DNA from: Caulobacter sp. Root1455
GTDB taxonomy: Bacteria > Pseudomonadota > Alphaproteobacteria > Caulobacterales > Caulobacteraceae
Assembly: GCF_001426905.1 (NCBI RefSeq)
Contig: NZ_LMFQ01000009.1
Span: forward strand, 67,929-119,717
Reading direction: 5' to 3'
Length of the DNA stretch: 51,789 bases
Every line of letters begins with the position of its first letter. Position 1 is the stretch's first letter. Positions 44,291 to 51,789 of this stretch are shown in pieces. The notes beneath the pieces are model-generated. The model saw only the letters and a program-made list of their open reading frames with translations. It ran no database searches and had not been told where the DNA came from. The position numbers and the translations under genes are program-made.

Positions 44291-45568
44291 TCAAATCAGT
44301 CCGGTCGCGCCCAGCGCCAGGCCGGCGGCGACCATGACGCCCACCACCGCCAGGACCGGCGCGCGCAGGGCGAACACCAGGCCGCACGCCAGGGCGGTCA
44401 AGCAGGCCGCCGGCAGGTTGGCGCTGGCGAGGTCCGGCAGCTCGGCCCGCAGCGGTCCGCAGGCGTGGACCGCCCCGGCCCGGAACAGCAGGTGGATGGT
44501 GAACCACACGGCCAGATTGGCGATCACCCCGACGGCGGCGGCCGCCACCAGGGCCAGGGCGCGGGCCGGGCGGGGGCGCGACCGCAGACGCTCGAAGAAC
44601 GGTCCGCCGGCGAAGATCCACAGGAACGACGGCGCGAAGGTGGTCCAGGCGGCCATCAGCCCTCCCGCCAGGGCGGCGGCCCAAGCCCACTCCGGCGGCG
44701 CGCTCTGATAGGCGCCGACGAAGCCGACGAAGACCAGAACCAGCACCAGCGGTCCCGGGGTGGTCTCGGCCAGGCCCAGCCCGTCCAGCATCTGGCCCGG
44801 CGCCAGCCAGCCCAACGTGCTCGCCGCCTGGCCGACATAGGCCAGGGCCGCATAGGCGCCGCCGAAGCTGACCACCGCCAGGACGCTGAACACCCCGCCC
44901 ATCCTGGCCAGGGTCGATCCCGGCGAGACGGCCAGGGCCAGCAGCACCGGCGCCAGCCAGACGGCGAGGCAGACCAGGGCCGTGCGCCAGGGGGTCCGCG
45001 CGCTCGCCTCGGGCGGTTGAGCGGCGACCACGCCGCCGCCCAGCGCCCAGCCGACCGCGCCGGCCGCCAGGATGATCAGCGGAAACGGCAACACGGTGAA
45101 GGTCAGGGCGGCGAAGGCCAAGCCGGCGGCCCACCAGCCGGCCACGCCCTTGATCGCCCGACCGCCCATGCGGAGCAGGGCCTGAAGCACCAGGGCGACC
45201 ACCGCCGCCTTCAAGCCCAGCAGGGCCGGCCCGGCCCAGGTCGCCTGGCCGTGGGCGACATACAGCGCCGACAGTCCCAGCATCACCGCCAGGCCCGGCA
45301 GCACGAACAGCAGCCCCGCCGCGATCCCGCCGCGCACGCCGTGCAGCCGCCAGCCCAGCCAGGTGGCCAGCTGCTGAGCCTCCGGACCCGGCAGCAGCAT
45401 GCAGAAGCTCAGGGCGTGGGCGAAGCGCTCCTCGTCGATCCAGGCGCGCCGTTCGACCACCTCGCGATGCAGAAGGGCGATCTGGCCGGCCGGACCGCCA
45501 AAGCCCAGGCATCCGACCTTGAGCCAGACCCAGAACGCCTCTCGGAAGCTGGGCCGGCCCGCGGTCAC
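44291..45568 (-). CDS. chrA: Chromate transporter ChrA family
   Basis: The 425-residue membrane protein has two CHR domains in tandem, each starting near a GFGG-type motif: LGFGGPAGQIALLHREVV near residues 21-38 and VSFGGAYAALAYV near 223-235, and about ten helices. PGP motifs (LLPGPEAQQ and TTPGPLVL) are typical. The family exports chromate by proton exchange, but many members are not proven chromate carriers. GTG at 45568 overlaps the rlmJ stop (GTGA). Confidence 0.9.
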   Translation of the reverse strand: MTAGRPSFREAFWVWLKVGCLGFGGPAGQIALLHREVVERRAWIDEERFAHALSFCMLLPGPEAQQLATWLGWRLHGVRGGIAAGLLFVLPGLAVMLGLSALYVAHGQATWAGPALLGLKAAVVALVLQALLRMGGRAIKGVAGWWAAGLAFAALTFTVLPFPLIILAAGAVGWALGGGVVAAQPPEASARTPWRTALVCLAVWLAPVLLALAVSPGSTLARMGGVFSVLAVVSFGGAYAALAYVGQAASTLGWLAPGQMLDGLGLAETTPGPLVLVLVFVGFVGAYQSAPPEWAWAAALAGGLMAAWTTFAPSFLWIFAGGPFFERLRSRPRPARALALVAAAAVGVIANLAVWFTIHLLFRAGAVHACGPLRAELPDLASANLPAACLTALACGLVFALRAPVLAVVGVMVAAGLALGATGLI

Positions 45569-46386
45569 GCGCGCCAGATCCGCGCCTTGGCTCCGGCCTT
45601 GCCGAGATTGTCGGCCAGCCAGGTGGTGATTTCGGCGATCGCGCCTTCGGCGGACTTGGGCGCCCCCACCATGACCATCGCGCAGCCGTTCATCTTCATC
45701 GGGTCCGTCAGCGGCCTCAGGCGCAGCTCCGCAGCTAGCGCATTGTTCGTGACGGTTTCCATCGCCCGCATGAAGGCGTCGAAGGTTTCCAGGTCCTTCA
45801 GCGGCATCCAGGCGGCGATGACGGCGCCTTTGTCCCTGGCCAGCACCGCCTTGGTCGTGGCGACGATCTGGGCGTAGTCGTCGCTGCGCTCGAACGGCGG
45901 GTCGATCAGCACGAACGTCCGCCCCCCTTTCCCCGCCCGCGCGGTCGCCGCGGCGTAGCCGTCGTCCTTGATCGCCTGGGCGAAGGCGTAGGGCGCCAGC
46001 GTCCGGCGCAGGCTGTCGAAGTCGTCGGGCCGCAGTTCGCAGGCGGTGTAGCGGTCGGTCTTGCGCAGATGCCCGGCGATCAGCAGCGGCGAACCCGGAT
46101 ACAGCGCGCCCGCGCCGCCGCCGTTCAAGGCCCTCACCGCCGTGACCAGGGGCGCGAACACCGCTGGAACGTCGGTCATTTCCAGCAGCCGCCCGATCCC
46201 CGCCGCCGCCTCGCCCGAGCGCTGGGCCATGTCGCCGCCCAGGTCGTAGGCCCCGGCGCCGGCATGGGTGTCGATCACCGACAGCGGCGTCTCGTCGGCC
46301 GCCAGGGCCTTCAGCAAAGCCAGCAGGATCGCGTGCTTCTGCAGGTCGGCGAAGTTGCCGGCGTGGAAGGCGTGTCGGTAGTTCAT
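45565..46386 (-). CDS. rlmJ: 23S rRNA (adenine-2030-N6)-methyltransferase
   Basis: The 273-residue enzyme begins MNYRHAFHAGNFADLQKH, the diagnostic RlmJ opening, and has the catalytic motif IDPPFE near residues 160-165. DTHAGAGAYDL near 39-49 is the SAM-binding loop. It methylates N6 of an adenine in 23S rRNA during ribosome assembly. It is the first gene of a two-gene unit with chrA, with overlapping stop and start codons. That pairing has no evident functional link. Confidence 0.93.
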   Translation of the reverse strand: MNYRHAFHAGNFADLQKHAILLALLKALAADETPLSVIDTHAGAGAYDLGGDMAQRSGEAAAGIGRLLEMTDVPAVFAPLVTAVRALNGGGAGALYPGSPLLIAGHLRKTDRYTACELRPDDFDSLRRTLAPYAFAQAIKDDGYAAATARAGKGGRTFVLIDPPFERSDDYAQIVATTKAVLARDKGAVIAAWMPLKDLETFDAFMRAMETVTNNALAAELRLRPLTDPMKMNGCAMVMVGAPKSAEGAIAEITTWLADNLGKAGAKARIWRA

Positions 46387-46528
46387 GTCTGGCGCGTCGC
46401 TCCCGGAACCGGCGCTCCGTCTATCACGTTGCCAGAGAAACTTGGGGCGCAGATTAGGGTTGGGAGCGAGCAATGGCCCAGGAATACTCGGCAAGCGACC
46501 GCCGCCGCCTCGTCGAGCGGTGACCGCC

Positions 46529-47539
46529 ATGCCCCGCGACACGCTGCAAACCACATCCGCCGAACGCACGCTGCTGGCCTATGTCAACGACCAGGAGCAG
46601 GGCATCCGCCGCCTGCGTCACGGCAAGGGCTTCTCCTATGTCGACGAGGACGGCCGCCCGGTGAAGGACGAGGCGACTCTCGCGCGCATCAAGGCCCTGG
46701 TCATTCCGCCGGCCTGGACCTGCGTCTGGATCTGCCCCGACCCCAACGGCCACATCCAGGCGGTCGGCCGCGACCAGAAGAACCGCAAGCAGTATCGCTA
46801 CCACCCCGACTGGCGCGCCGATCGCGACGCGCGCAAGTACGACCGCATGGCCGCGTTCGGCCGCGCCCTGCCCCGGCTGCGCCGGCGCGTGGCCGCCGAT
46901 CTGTCGCGCCGGGGCCTGCCGCGCGAGAAGGTTCTGGCCGCCGTGGTCAGCCTGCTGGAGCTGACCCTGATCCGGGTCGGCAACGACGAATACGCCAAGA
47001 CCAACAAGAGCTTCGGCCTGACGACCCTGCAAAAGCGCCACCTGAAGCTGGCCGGCGGCGGGGCGGTGTTCGAGTTCAAGGGCAAGAGCGGCAAGATGCA
47101 CAGGACCGGCTTTCGCGACCGTCGCCTGGCCCGAATCGTCGCCGCCTGCCAGGACCTGCGCGGCCAGCGCCTGTTCCAGTACCTCGACGAGGACGGCCAG
47201 CGGCGCGCCGTCGAGAGCAGCGACGTCAACGACTACATCCGCGCGGCCTGCGGCGACGACTTCTCGGCCAAGGATTTCCGCACCTGGTACGGCTCGCTGG
47301 CGGCGCTGGAAGCTCTCAGCATGAGCCCCAAGCCGGAGACAAAGACCGAGGCCCGGCGCACGCTGAACACCTGCGTCAAGGCGGTGGCCGGCCTGTTGGG
47401 CAACACCCCCGCCGTCTGCCGCGCGGCCTATATCCATCCCAAGGTGCTGGAGGCCTTCGAGACCAGCCGACTGCCCAGGCGGCGAGCTTCGTCGCCCAGG
47501 GCCAGGGAGCTGGCCCTGCTGAAGCTGGTGGCGGCCTAG
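46529..47539 (+). CDS. Type IB DNA topoisomerase
   Basis: The 336-residue enzyme is a bacterial poxvirus-like topoisomerase IB. The N-terminal part has GKGFSYVDEDG near 32-42; the catalytic part has RVGNDEYAKTNKSFGLTTL, KDFRTWYGS and the nucleophile Y301 in RAAYIHPKV. It relaxes supercoiled DNA through a 3'-phosphotyrosine bond without ATP. The ATG at 46529 fits the family start; the frame is open further upstream without homology. It is divergent from rlmJ and convergent with the sigma-factor gene. Confidence 0.92.
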   Translation: MPRDTLQTTSAERTLLAYVNDQEQGIRRLRHGKGFSYVDEDGRPVKDEATLARIKALVIPPAWTCVWICPDPNGHIQAVGRDQKNRKQYRYHPDWRADRDARKYDRMAAFGRALPRLRRRVAADLSRRGLPREKVLAAVVSLLELTLIRVGNDEYAKTNKSFGLTTLQKRHLKLAGGGAVFEFKGKSGKMHRTGFRDRRLARIVAACQDLRGQRLFQYLDEDGQRRAVESSDVNDYIRAACGDDFSAKDFRTWYGSLAALEALSMSPKPETKTEARRTLNTCVKAVAGLLGNTPAVCRAAYIHPKVLEAFETSRLPRRRASSPRARELALLKLVAA

Positions 47540-47570
47540 GGCTGATCGGCATTCGGCTTCGGAAGCGAAA

Positions 47571-47659
47571 ACCTCGTCCTTCGACAGGCTCAGGATGAGG
47601 TTTCCTACTGCTACCGCCTGCTCTTGGTCCTCATCCTGAGCTTGTCGAAGGGCGAGGAC
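47571..47659. repeat. Palindromic intergenic repeat, family B (copy 2)
   Basis: CCTCGTCCTTCGACAGGCTC with AGGATGAGG is mirrored by CCTCATCCTGAGCTTGTCG and AAGGGCGAGG. It lies between the convergent topoisomerase and sigma-factor genes. Confidence 0.82.
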
Positions 47660-47682
47660 CACGCACCGCGCTTGGATGTCGA

Positions 47683-48945
47683 TCAGACCTTGGATCCTTC
47701 CGCCAAGCGGGCGGCCTTTTCCAGAAGATAGCGCTGCTCGGGCGCGCTGGCCGTCAGCGCGGCGGCCGCCCGATAGGCCGCGATTGCCTCGTCCCTGTCC
47801 CCGGCCATCTCCAGCAGATGGGCCCGCACCGCCGCCAGCCGGTGATGGCCGACCAGGCGCTTGTCGCCTTCGAGCTCGGCCAGTCGGCGCAGGCCGACAC
47901 GGGGCCCTTGCGCCATGGCCAGGGCCACGGCGTGGTTCAGCCGAACCATCGGATTGTCGGCCATCCGCTCCAGCAGGCCATACAGCGCCAGGATCTGCGG
48001 CCAGTCGGTGTCCTCGGCCCGGGCGGCCTCGTCGTGGACCGCGGCGATGGCCGCCTGCAGTTGGTAGGGCCCGACCGCGCCGCGAGCCAGACTGGCCTCG
48101 ACCAGGGCCACGCCCTCCGCGATCGCCGCCGCGTCCCAAAGCCCGCGATCCTGGGCGGCGAGCGGGATCAGCTCGCCGTCCGGACCGGTCCGCGCCGGTC
48201 GCCGGGCGTCGGTCAGCAGCATCAGGGCCAGCAGGCCCGCCACCTCGCCGTCGTCCGGCAGCAGGGCCCGGACGGCGCGCGCCAGCCGGATCGCCTCGAG
48301 CGCCAGGTCGGCGCGCTGCAGATCCGGACCGGCGCTGGCGGCGTAGCCTTCGTTGAAGATCAGATACAGCACGTGCAGCACCGAGCGCAGCCGATCGGCC
48401 CGCTCGGCGGCGTCGGGGGCCTCGAACGGCACGCCCGAGCCCCGGATGCTCTGCTTGGCCCGGCTGATCCGCTGGCCCATCGTCGCCTCGGGCACGAGAA
48501 AGGCGTTGGCGATCTCGGCCGTGGTCAGGCCGCCGACGGCCCGCAGGGTCAGGGCGATGGCCGATGACGAGGTCAGGGCCGGATGGCAGCACATGAACAG
48601 CAGGTTCAGCGTGTCGTCGCGCCCGGCCAGGGCGTCCAGGTCGTCGGCCGGCGGGAAGACGACCGCAATGTCGTCCTCGGCCGCCACCGTCTCGCGTCGC
48701 CGCCGGGCGACCTCGCGGCGGATCTGGTCGATCATCCGGCGCGAGGCGACCTGGACCAGCCAGCCGCCAGGATTGCTCGGCACGCCGCTCTCGGGCCATT
48801 GGCGGGCGGCGGCCAGCAAGGCCTCCTGCACCGCGTCCTCGCCGGCGGCGAAGTCGCGGTGGCGCCGGACCACGGCCGACAGAACCCGCGGCGCCAGGTC
48901 GCGCAACAGGTCCGTCGTCTGACGATCCAGCGCCGTCGTGGTCAC
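47683..48945 (-). CDS. ECF-type RNA polymerase sigma factor with C-terminal TPR-like domain (ECF42 type)
   Basis: The 420-residue protein has sigma region 2 (AGEDAVQEALLAAARQWP near 34-51), region 4 (LTTAEIANAFLVPEATMGQRISRAKQSI near 139-166, quoted to show the helix-turn-helix) and a long helical C-terminal part (about 180-415) with tetratricopeptide-like repeats. This large extension and the paired DGPF-family gene are the marks of ECF42. Regulation in this group works without a classic anti-sigma factor; the C-terminal domain is thought to be needed for activity. GTG at 48945 overlaps the stop of the DGPF gene. Confidence 0.9.
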   Translation of the reverse strand: MTTTALDRQTTDLLRDLAPRVLSAVVRRHRDFAAGEDAVQEALLAAARQWPESGVPSNPGGWLVQVASRRMIDQIRREVARRRRETVAAEDDIAVVFPPADDLDALAGRDDTLNLLFMCCHPALTSSSAIALTLRAVGGLTTAEIANAFLVPEATMGQRISRAKQSIRGSGVPFEAPDAAERADRLRSVLHVLYLIFNEGYAASAGPDLQRADLALEAIRLARAVRALLPDDGEVAGLLALMLLTDARRPARTGPDGELIPLAAQDRGLWDAAAIAEGVALVEASLARGAVGPYQLQAAIAAVHDEAARAEDTDWPQILALYGLLERMADNPMVRLNHAVALAMAQGPRVGLRRLAELEGDKRLVGHHRLAAVRAHLLEMAGDRDEAIAAYRAAAALTASAPEQRYLLEKAARLAEGSKV

Positions 48946-49346
48946 ATCTCCTCGCCGCTGGGCGACATCACCCGCCGCACCTCGACCGGGAAGTTCAGCG
49001 GCTTGCCGCCAGGCCCGGGGCCTTCCGACCAGCGCGAGGCGATGTAGTAGGCGCGTTCAGGCGTCTCGACGTCCACGATCACGTAGCCGGCCAGGAACTC
49101 CTTGGTCTCCGGAAACGGACCGTCGGTCACCTCGGGTTCCTCGCCCTGACGGGCCCGCACGAACCGCGCGTCCTCGGGAGGCAGCAGGCCGTGGGTCACG
49201 ACCATCTCGCCCGAGGTGATGAATTCCTCGCGGAATTTGCGCAGGTGCTCCATGTGAACCTGGATGTCCTGGGCGGGCCAGTTGCTGATCATGTCGGTCC
49301 TCCACTCGGACAGGGGAAACTGCATCATCAGGATGTACTTCATCAT
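48942..49346 (-). CDS. YCII-related DGPF-family protein (sigma-factor partner)
   Basis: The 134-residue protein carries the diagnostic DGPFPETKEFLAGY motif near residues 87-100 and a YCII-like alpha/beta fold. ATG at 49346 (a second ATG follows directly) has AAGGGA upstream. Proteins of this type nearly always sit beside ECF42 sigma factors and are their main targets. Their biochemical role is unknown. The overlap with the sigma gene indicates one mRNA. Confidence 0.88.
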   Translation of the reverse strand: MMKYILMMQFPLSEWRTDMISNWPAQDIQVHMEHLRKFREEFITSGEMVVTHGLLPPEDARFVRARQGEEPEVTDGPFPETKEFLAGYVIVDVETPERAYYIASRWSEGPGPGGKPLNFPVEVRRVMSPSGEEM

Positions 49347-49393
49347 CGGTCCCTTCGGTTGGAGCGCCGTCCTCCCGGCGCTTTCGAGGGCAA

Positions 49394-49420
49394 GTCGGAG
49401 CCGTTCGGTCATTCTCGACA
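49394..49420 (-). promoter_or_regulatory. Candidate ECF42 promoter before the DGPF gene
   Basis: On the minus strand TGTCGA (49415-49420) and CGAC (49394-49397) are separated by 17 bases. This matches the -35 TGTCGA and -10 CGWC pattern reported for ECF42 targets (recalled, not searched). The DGPF start codon lies about 48 bases downstream, a suitable leader length. Confidence 0.55.
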
Positions 49421-49474
49421 TGGCCTCGCGGACTTTTCGAGCCCCGTCGTTTCCGAGCCGCTTCCGGCCGGATT

Positions 49475-50464
49475 TCAGGCCCCGCCGCCCTCGTGCGCCT
49501 TCAAAGCCATTCGCAACTCCTCGACCATCATCTCGCGCAGGCCCGGCGGCGAGACGATCTCGACCGCGTCGCCCCAGGTGAACAGGTGCCAGGACAGCTC
49601 CAGCATGCCGCTGGCCCGGAAGGTCACGGTCACCGAGCCGTCCGGTTCCTGGGTCACGGTCTGGTTGGGATGGAAGCGCCAGCGCAGGGCGTCATCGGCG
49701 CGAGCCGGTCCGACGCGCAGCACCACGTCCTCGATCGGGCCGTGATAGATGCCGAAGCTCTCGTCGGCGAAGGCCTGCAGCGAAAAATCCTCCGGCGGCG
49801 GAGCCGGCTCATCCAGCGCCGCGACGGCCTGCATGCGATCCAGGCGGAAGGTGCGCGGGCGAGGGTCCTTGCCTTCGGTCGCCACCAGGTAATTGCTGTG
49901 GCCGAACAGGATGCCCAGGGGCGTCACCTTGCGGGTCCGGCCCGGCGCGCTGCCGCCCTCGTAGCGGAACGACAGGGCCTGCAGCCCCTTCACGGCCGTG
50001 CGGATGGCCGTCAGCACCTGTTCGCTCTCGAACGGACGGGGACCGGGATGGACCGCGATGGTCTCGGCCTGGACCAGGGCCTCGACATCCGGCGCCACCT
50101 TGCGCCGCGCCGCGCCGCGCAGGGCCGACAGCAGCTTGCGCTCCAGGGCGTACAGCGCCGCCGCCCGGCCCTCGGCCCCGCCGGCGGCATAGTTGTCGGC
50201 CGCGGTGCGCAGGGCCGCCAGTTCCTCGGCGGTCGGGGTCTGGAACAGGCTGTCCAGGCCGGAAGGGATGCGGAAGCGCTTGGTCGGCGGATCCTCGATC
50301 GCCTCCATCTGCGGGAACGCGGCCCAGACCGCGTCGCGCATCCGCTCGGCCGTGCGCCGGCCCACCTCCATGGCGCGGGCCATCTCGTCCAGCGTCATGC
50401 CCTCGGACGATCCGGCCAGCATCCGGGCCAGATCCAGCAGTCGGGTCGCCTTGTCGTGTCGCAT
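49475..50464 (-). CDS. WYL-domain transcriptional regulator (DeoR-type helix-turn-helix)
   Basis: The 329-residue protein has an N-terminal winged helix (residues about 1-60, with MTLDEMARAMEVGRRTAERM as the recognition part) and a C-terminal WYL-type ligand domain: LSFRYEGGSAPGRTRKVTPLG near 173-193 and LVATEGKDPRPRTFRLDRM, followed by the WCX-like extension. WYL proteins sense nucleic-acid or nucleotide signals and control stress and defence genes. It is divergent from a small unknown gene, with the promoter region of about 90 bases between. Confidence 0.88.
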   Translation of the reverse strand: MRHDKATRLLDLARMLAGSSEGMTLDEMARAMEVGRRTAERMRDAVWAAFPQMEAIEDPPTKRFRIPSGLDSLFQTPTAEELAALRTAADNYAAGGAEGRAAALYALERKLLSALRGAARRKVAPDVEALVQAETIAVHPGPRPFESEQVLTAIRTAVKGLQALSFRYEGGSAPGRTRKVTPLGILFGHSNYLVATEGKDPRPRTFRLDRMQAVAALDEPAPPPEDFSLQAFADESFGIYHGPIEDVVLRVGPARADDALRWRFHPNQTVTQEPDGSVTVTFRASGMLELSWHLFTWGDAVEIVSPPGLREMMVEELRMALKAHEGGGA

Positions 50465-50557
50465 GGCGAACCTATACGACCGTTTTTGACGCAGTACACC
50501 CGCAAAAGGGAGCCTGAAGAAACCCGCCGGGCAGAAGGCCCGATCTGGAGCCCTCGC

Positions 50558-50902
50558 ATGAACCGCCTTCTCGCCCAGAACTGGCAAGTCTCCCCCGTCA
50601 GCGCCGCCATGATCTCGGCCGTGCTCGACTTCGCCGACATTCATCGCGATCTGGGCGGCGGGCGCACCCTGCTGCGGCTGAGCCCGGAGCGGGCCCTGCG
50701 GGCCGACATCATCCTGCTGCTCGGCCGCGACGCCGAACGCGCCGCCGACATCGGCCTGGTCTGGAACGATCGCGAGGATCAGATCGTCCGGATCATCGAC
50801 GACGCGGCCTTGCGCGCCTCCCGGCAGGCGGCCTGGGAAGAGGCTTTCGACCTTTTCGACGCCGACGACCGCGACGTGGCGCCGCACCGTCTGTGCGCCT
50901 GA
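50558..50902 (+). CDS. Small protein of unknown function divergent from the WYL regulator
   Basis: The 114-residue product has no signal peptide or membrane helix. It is rich in Ala, Asp, Arg and Leu, mostly helical, with an acidic stretch (EEAFDLFDADDRD) near the C-terminus. GGAG stands nine bases before the ATG. Codon third positions are GC-rich as in its neighbours, which supports that it is real. Divergent placement suggests that it may be the target of the WYL regulator. Confidence 0.65.
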   Translation: MNRLLAQNWQVSPVSAAMISAVLDFADIHRDLGGGRTLLRLSPERALRADIILLLGRDAERAADIGLVWNDREDQIVRIIDDAALRASRQAAWEEAFDLFDADDRDVAPHRLCA

Positions 50903-51184
50903 CGACGGACGCCGGACATTTGGTCGCGGGCGCGATCGGCCCCGCCAGGCCGGGCGGCGACTTCTCCCCCTGTATTTACAAGCTTTCGGAAGATACTGCG
51001 TCAGATCGACGCACCATGGCAACGCCAACAACATGACGCAGCATAATTTGCCTACCTCATAGCTTTGACCGCGAACAATATTCCTGATTCATCCATTTTT
51101 TACGCTGCGACGACACCCTGGTGACGAGCAAAACGCTCCCGGCAGTCAAAATGACGTCGGACACCTTGAATAGGAACACGTCGG
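50903..51184. other. Leader region of the flagellin gene
   Basis: No gene is supported. The stretch 51040-51110 is locally AT-rich and is the likely promoter or leader. An inverted repeat CTGCGTCA (50996) / TGACGCAG (51034) lies about 145 bases before the flagellin start. A clear sigma-54 -24/-12 pair was sought and not seen. AGGA at 51171-51174 is the ribosome site. Confidence 0.5.
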
Positions 51185-51789
51185 ATGCCGCTGAATAGCG
51201 TCAACACCAACGCGGGCGCGATGATCGCCCTGCAAAACCTGAACTCGACCAACAGCGAACTTCAGGTCACGCAACAACGCATCAACACCGGCAAGAAGGT
51301 CGCCAACTCCAAGGACAACGGCGCGATCTGGGCGATGGCCAAGGTCCAATCGACCACCGCCGGCTCGCTGAACGCCGTGAAGGACTCGCTGCAACGCGGC
51401 CAGTCGACCATCGACGTGGCCCTGGCCGCCGGCGACACCGTCACCGACCTGCTGGGCAAGATGAAGGAAAAGGCTCTGGCCGCTTCCGACACCTCGCTGA
51501 ACACCGCCTCGTTCAACGCCCTGGTCTCGGACTTCACCTCGCTGCGCGACCAGATCACCAAGGCCGTCACCAACGCCAAGTTCAACGGCGTCTCGATCGC
51601 CGACGGCTCGACCACCAAACTGGCCTTCCTGGCCAACTCGGACGGCTCGCAGTTCACCGTCAGCGCCAAGACCATCTCGCTGGTCGGCCTGGGTCTGACC
51701 GCCGGCTCCTCGTTCACCGACGCGGCCACGGCCAAGACGATGATCGGCACGATCGACAAGGCCATGGGCACGGCGACCAACAAGCTGGC
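51185..51789 (+). CDS. Flagellin (FljK type), N-terminal part
   Basis: The frame continues past the right edge; 201 codons are visible. The product begins [20 protein letters not shown], typical of the D0 coiled-coil helix of Caulobacter flagellins, and continues with [19 protein letters not shown] and [20 protein letters not shown]. The D1 region follows up to about residue 200. It forms the external flagellar filament. Flagellins of this group have no cleavable signal peptide and leave by the flagellar export system. AGGAACACG precedes the ATG. Expression in Caulobacter depends on late flagellar regulators and FlbT control of the mRNA leader (family knowledge). Confidence 0.93.
   Translation, partial: MPLNSVNTNAGAMIALQNLNSTNSELQVTQQRINTGKKVANSKDNGAIWAMAKVQSTTAGSLNAVKDSLQRGQSTIDVALAAGDTVTDLLGKMKEKALAASDTSLNTASFNALVSDFTSLRDQITKAVTNAKFNGVSIADGSTTKLAFLANSDGSQFTVSAKTISLVGLGLTAGSSFTDAATAKTMIGTIDKAMGTATNKL

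Noticed and set aside
51040..51184. Sigma-54 promoter before the flagellin gene.
   Set aside because: Late flagellar genes of Caulobacter often use one, but no GG-N10-GC pair in a fitting context was found in the leader, so none is annotated.

Overview
The window looks like chromosomal DNA of a Caulobacter-type alphaproteobacterium. GC content is very high, long antisense shadow frames are frequent, and Shine-Dalgarno sequences are strong (GGGAGG is common). The right edge holds a flagellin whose N-terminus matches the Caulobacter FljK type. No tRNA, rRNA, transposase, integrase or CRISPR array was seen, so this appears to be ordinary chromosome with a large carbohydrate-use island at the left.

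Bases 1-17929 form an arabinan/L-arabinose island. It holds a sugar-acid dehydratase running off the left edge (IlvD/Edd family), a secreted GH27 enzyme, a GntR/FCD repressor-like regulator, and an operon of FAH-type 2-keto-3-deoxyarabonate dehydratase, L-arabinose 1-dehydrogenase and 2-oxoglutarate-semialdehyde dehydrogenase. Next comes an operon of ABC ATPase, two permeases, a lipoprotein binding protein and a cytoplasmic GH51 arabinofuranosidase. A TonB-dependent receptor, a secreted GH43 arabinanase and a periplasmic aldose epimerase complete it. Together they describe capture of arabinan pieces at the surface, trimming, import, and non-phosphorylative oxidation of L-arabinose to 2-oxoglutarate. 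An 11-bp palindrome, TTGTC-N-GAC[TAC]A, recurs in five promoter regions of this island and is proposed as the operator of the local GntR regulator.

Bases 18004-21831 hold a GNAT acetyltransferase, a thiolase, and a minus-strand cluster of ArsR regulator, SRPBCC protein, small membrane protein and two DUF1801 proteins. Bases 22797-27882 form a second sugar block: a secreted GH3 glycosidase, a LacI regulator and a second oxoglutarate-semialdehyde dehydrogenase, with two different LacI-type palindromes.

Bases 28034-35136 (minus strand) hold a fused 5-oxoprolinase, a 25-residue membrane peptide, a membrane protein, a GDT1/UPF0016 cation transporter behind a yybP-ykoY (Mn2+) riboswitch-like leader, a DUF2793 protein and a nitronate monooxygenase. 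Bases 35297-43375 hold methylmalonyl-CoA mutase mutA-mutB and, separated by a repeat-rich gap and small genes, its chaperone GTPase meaB.

Bases 43508-51789 hold an HhH/TM protein, chrA, rlmJ, topoisomerase IB, an ECF42-type sigma factor with its DGPF partner, a WYL regulator, a small unknown protein and the start of a flagellin gene.

Intergenic space is rich in palindromic repeats: at least five families fill almost every gap between convergent genes. A diverged repeat of about 400-480 bp occurs twice in opposite orientation, 17 kb apart (22128-22605 and 39115-39500).
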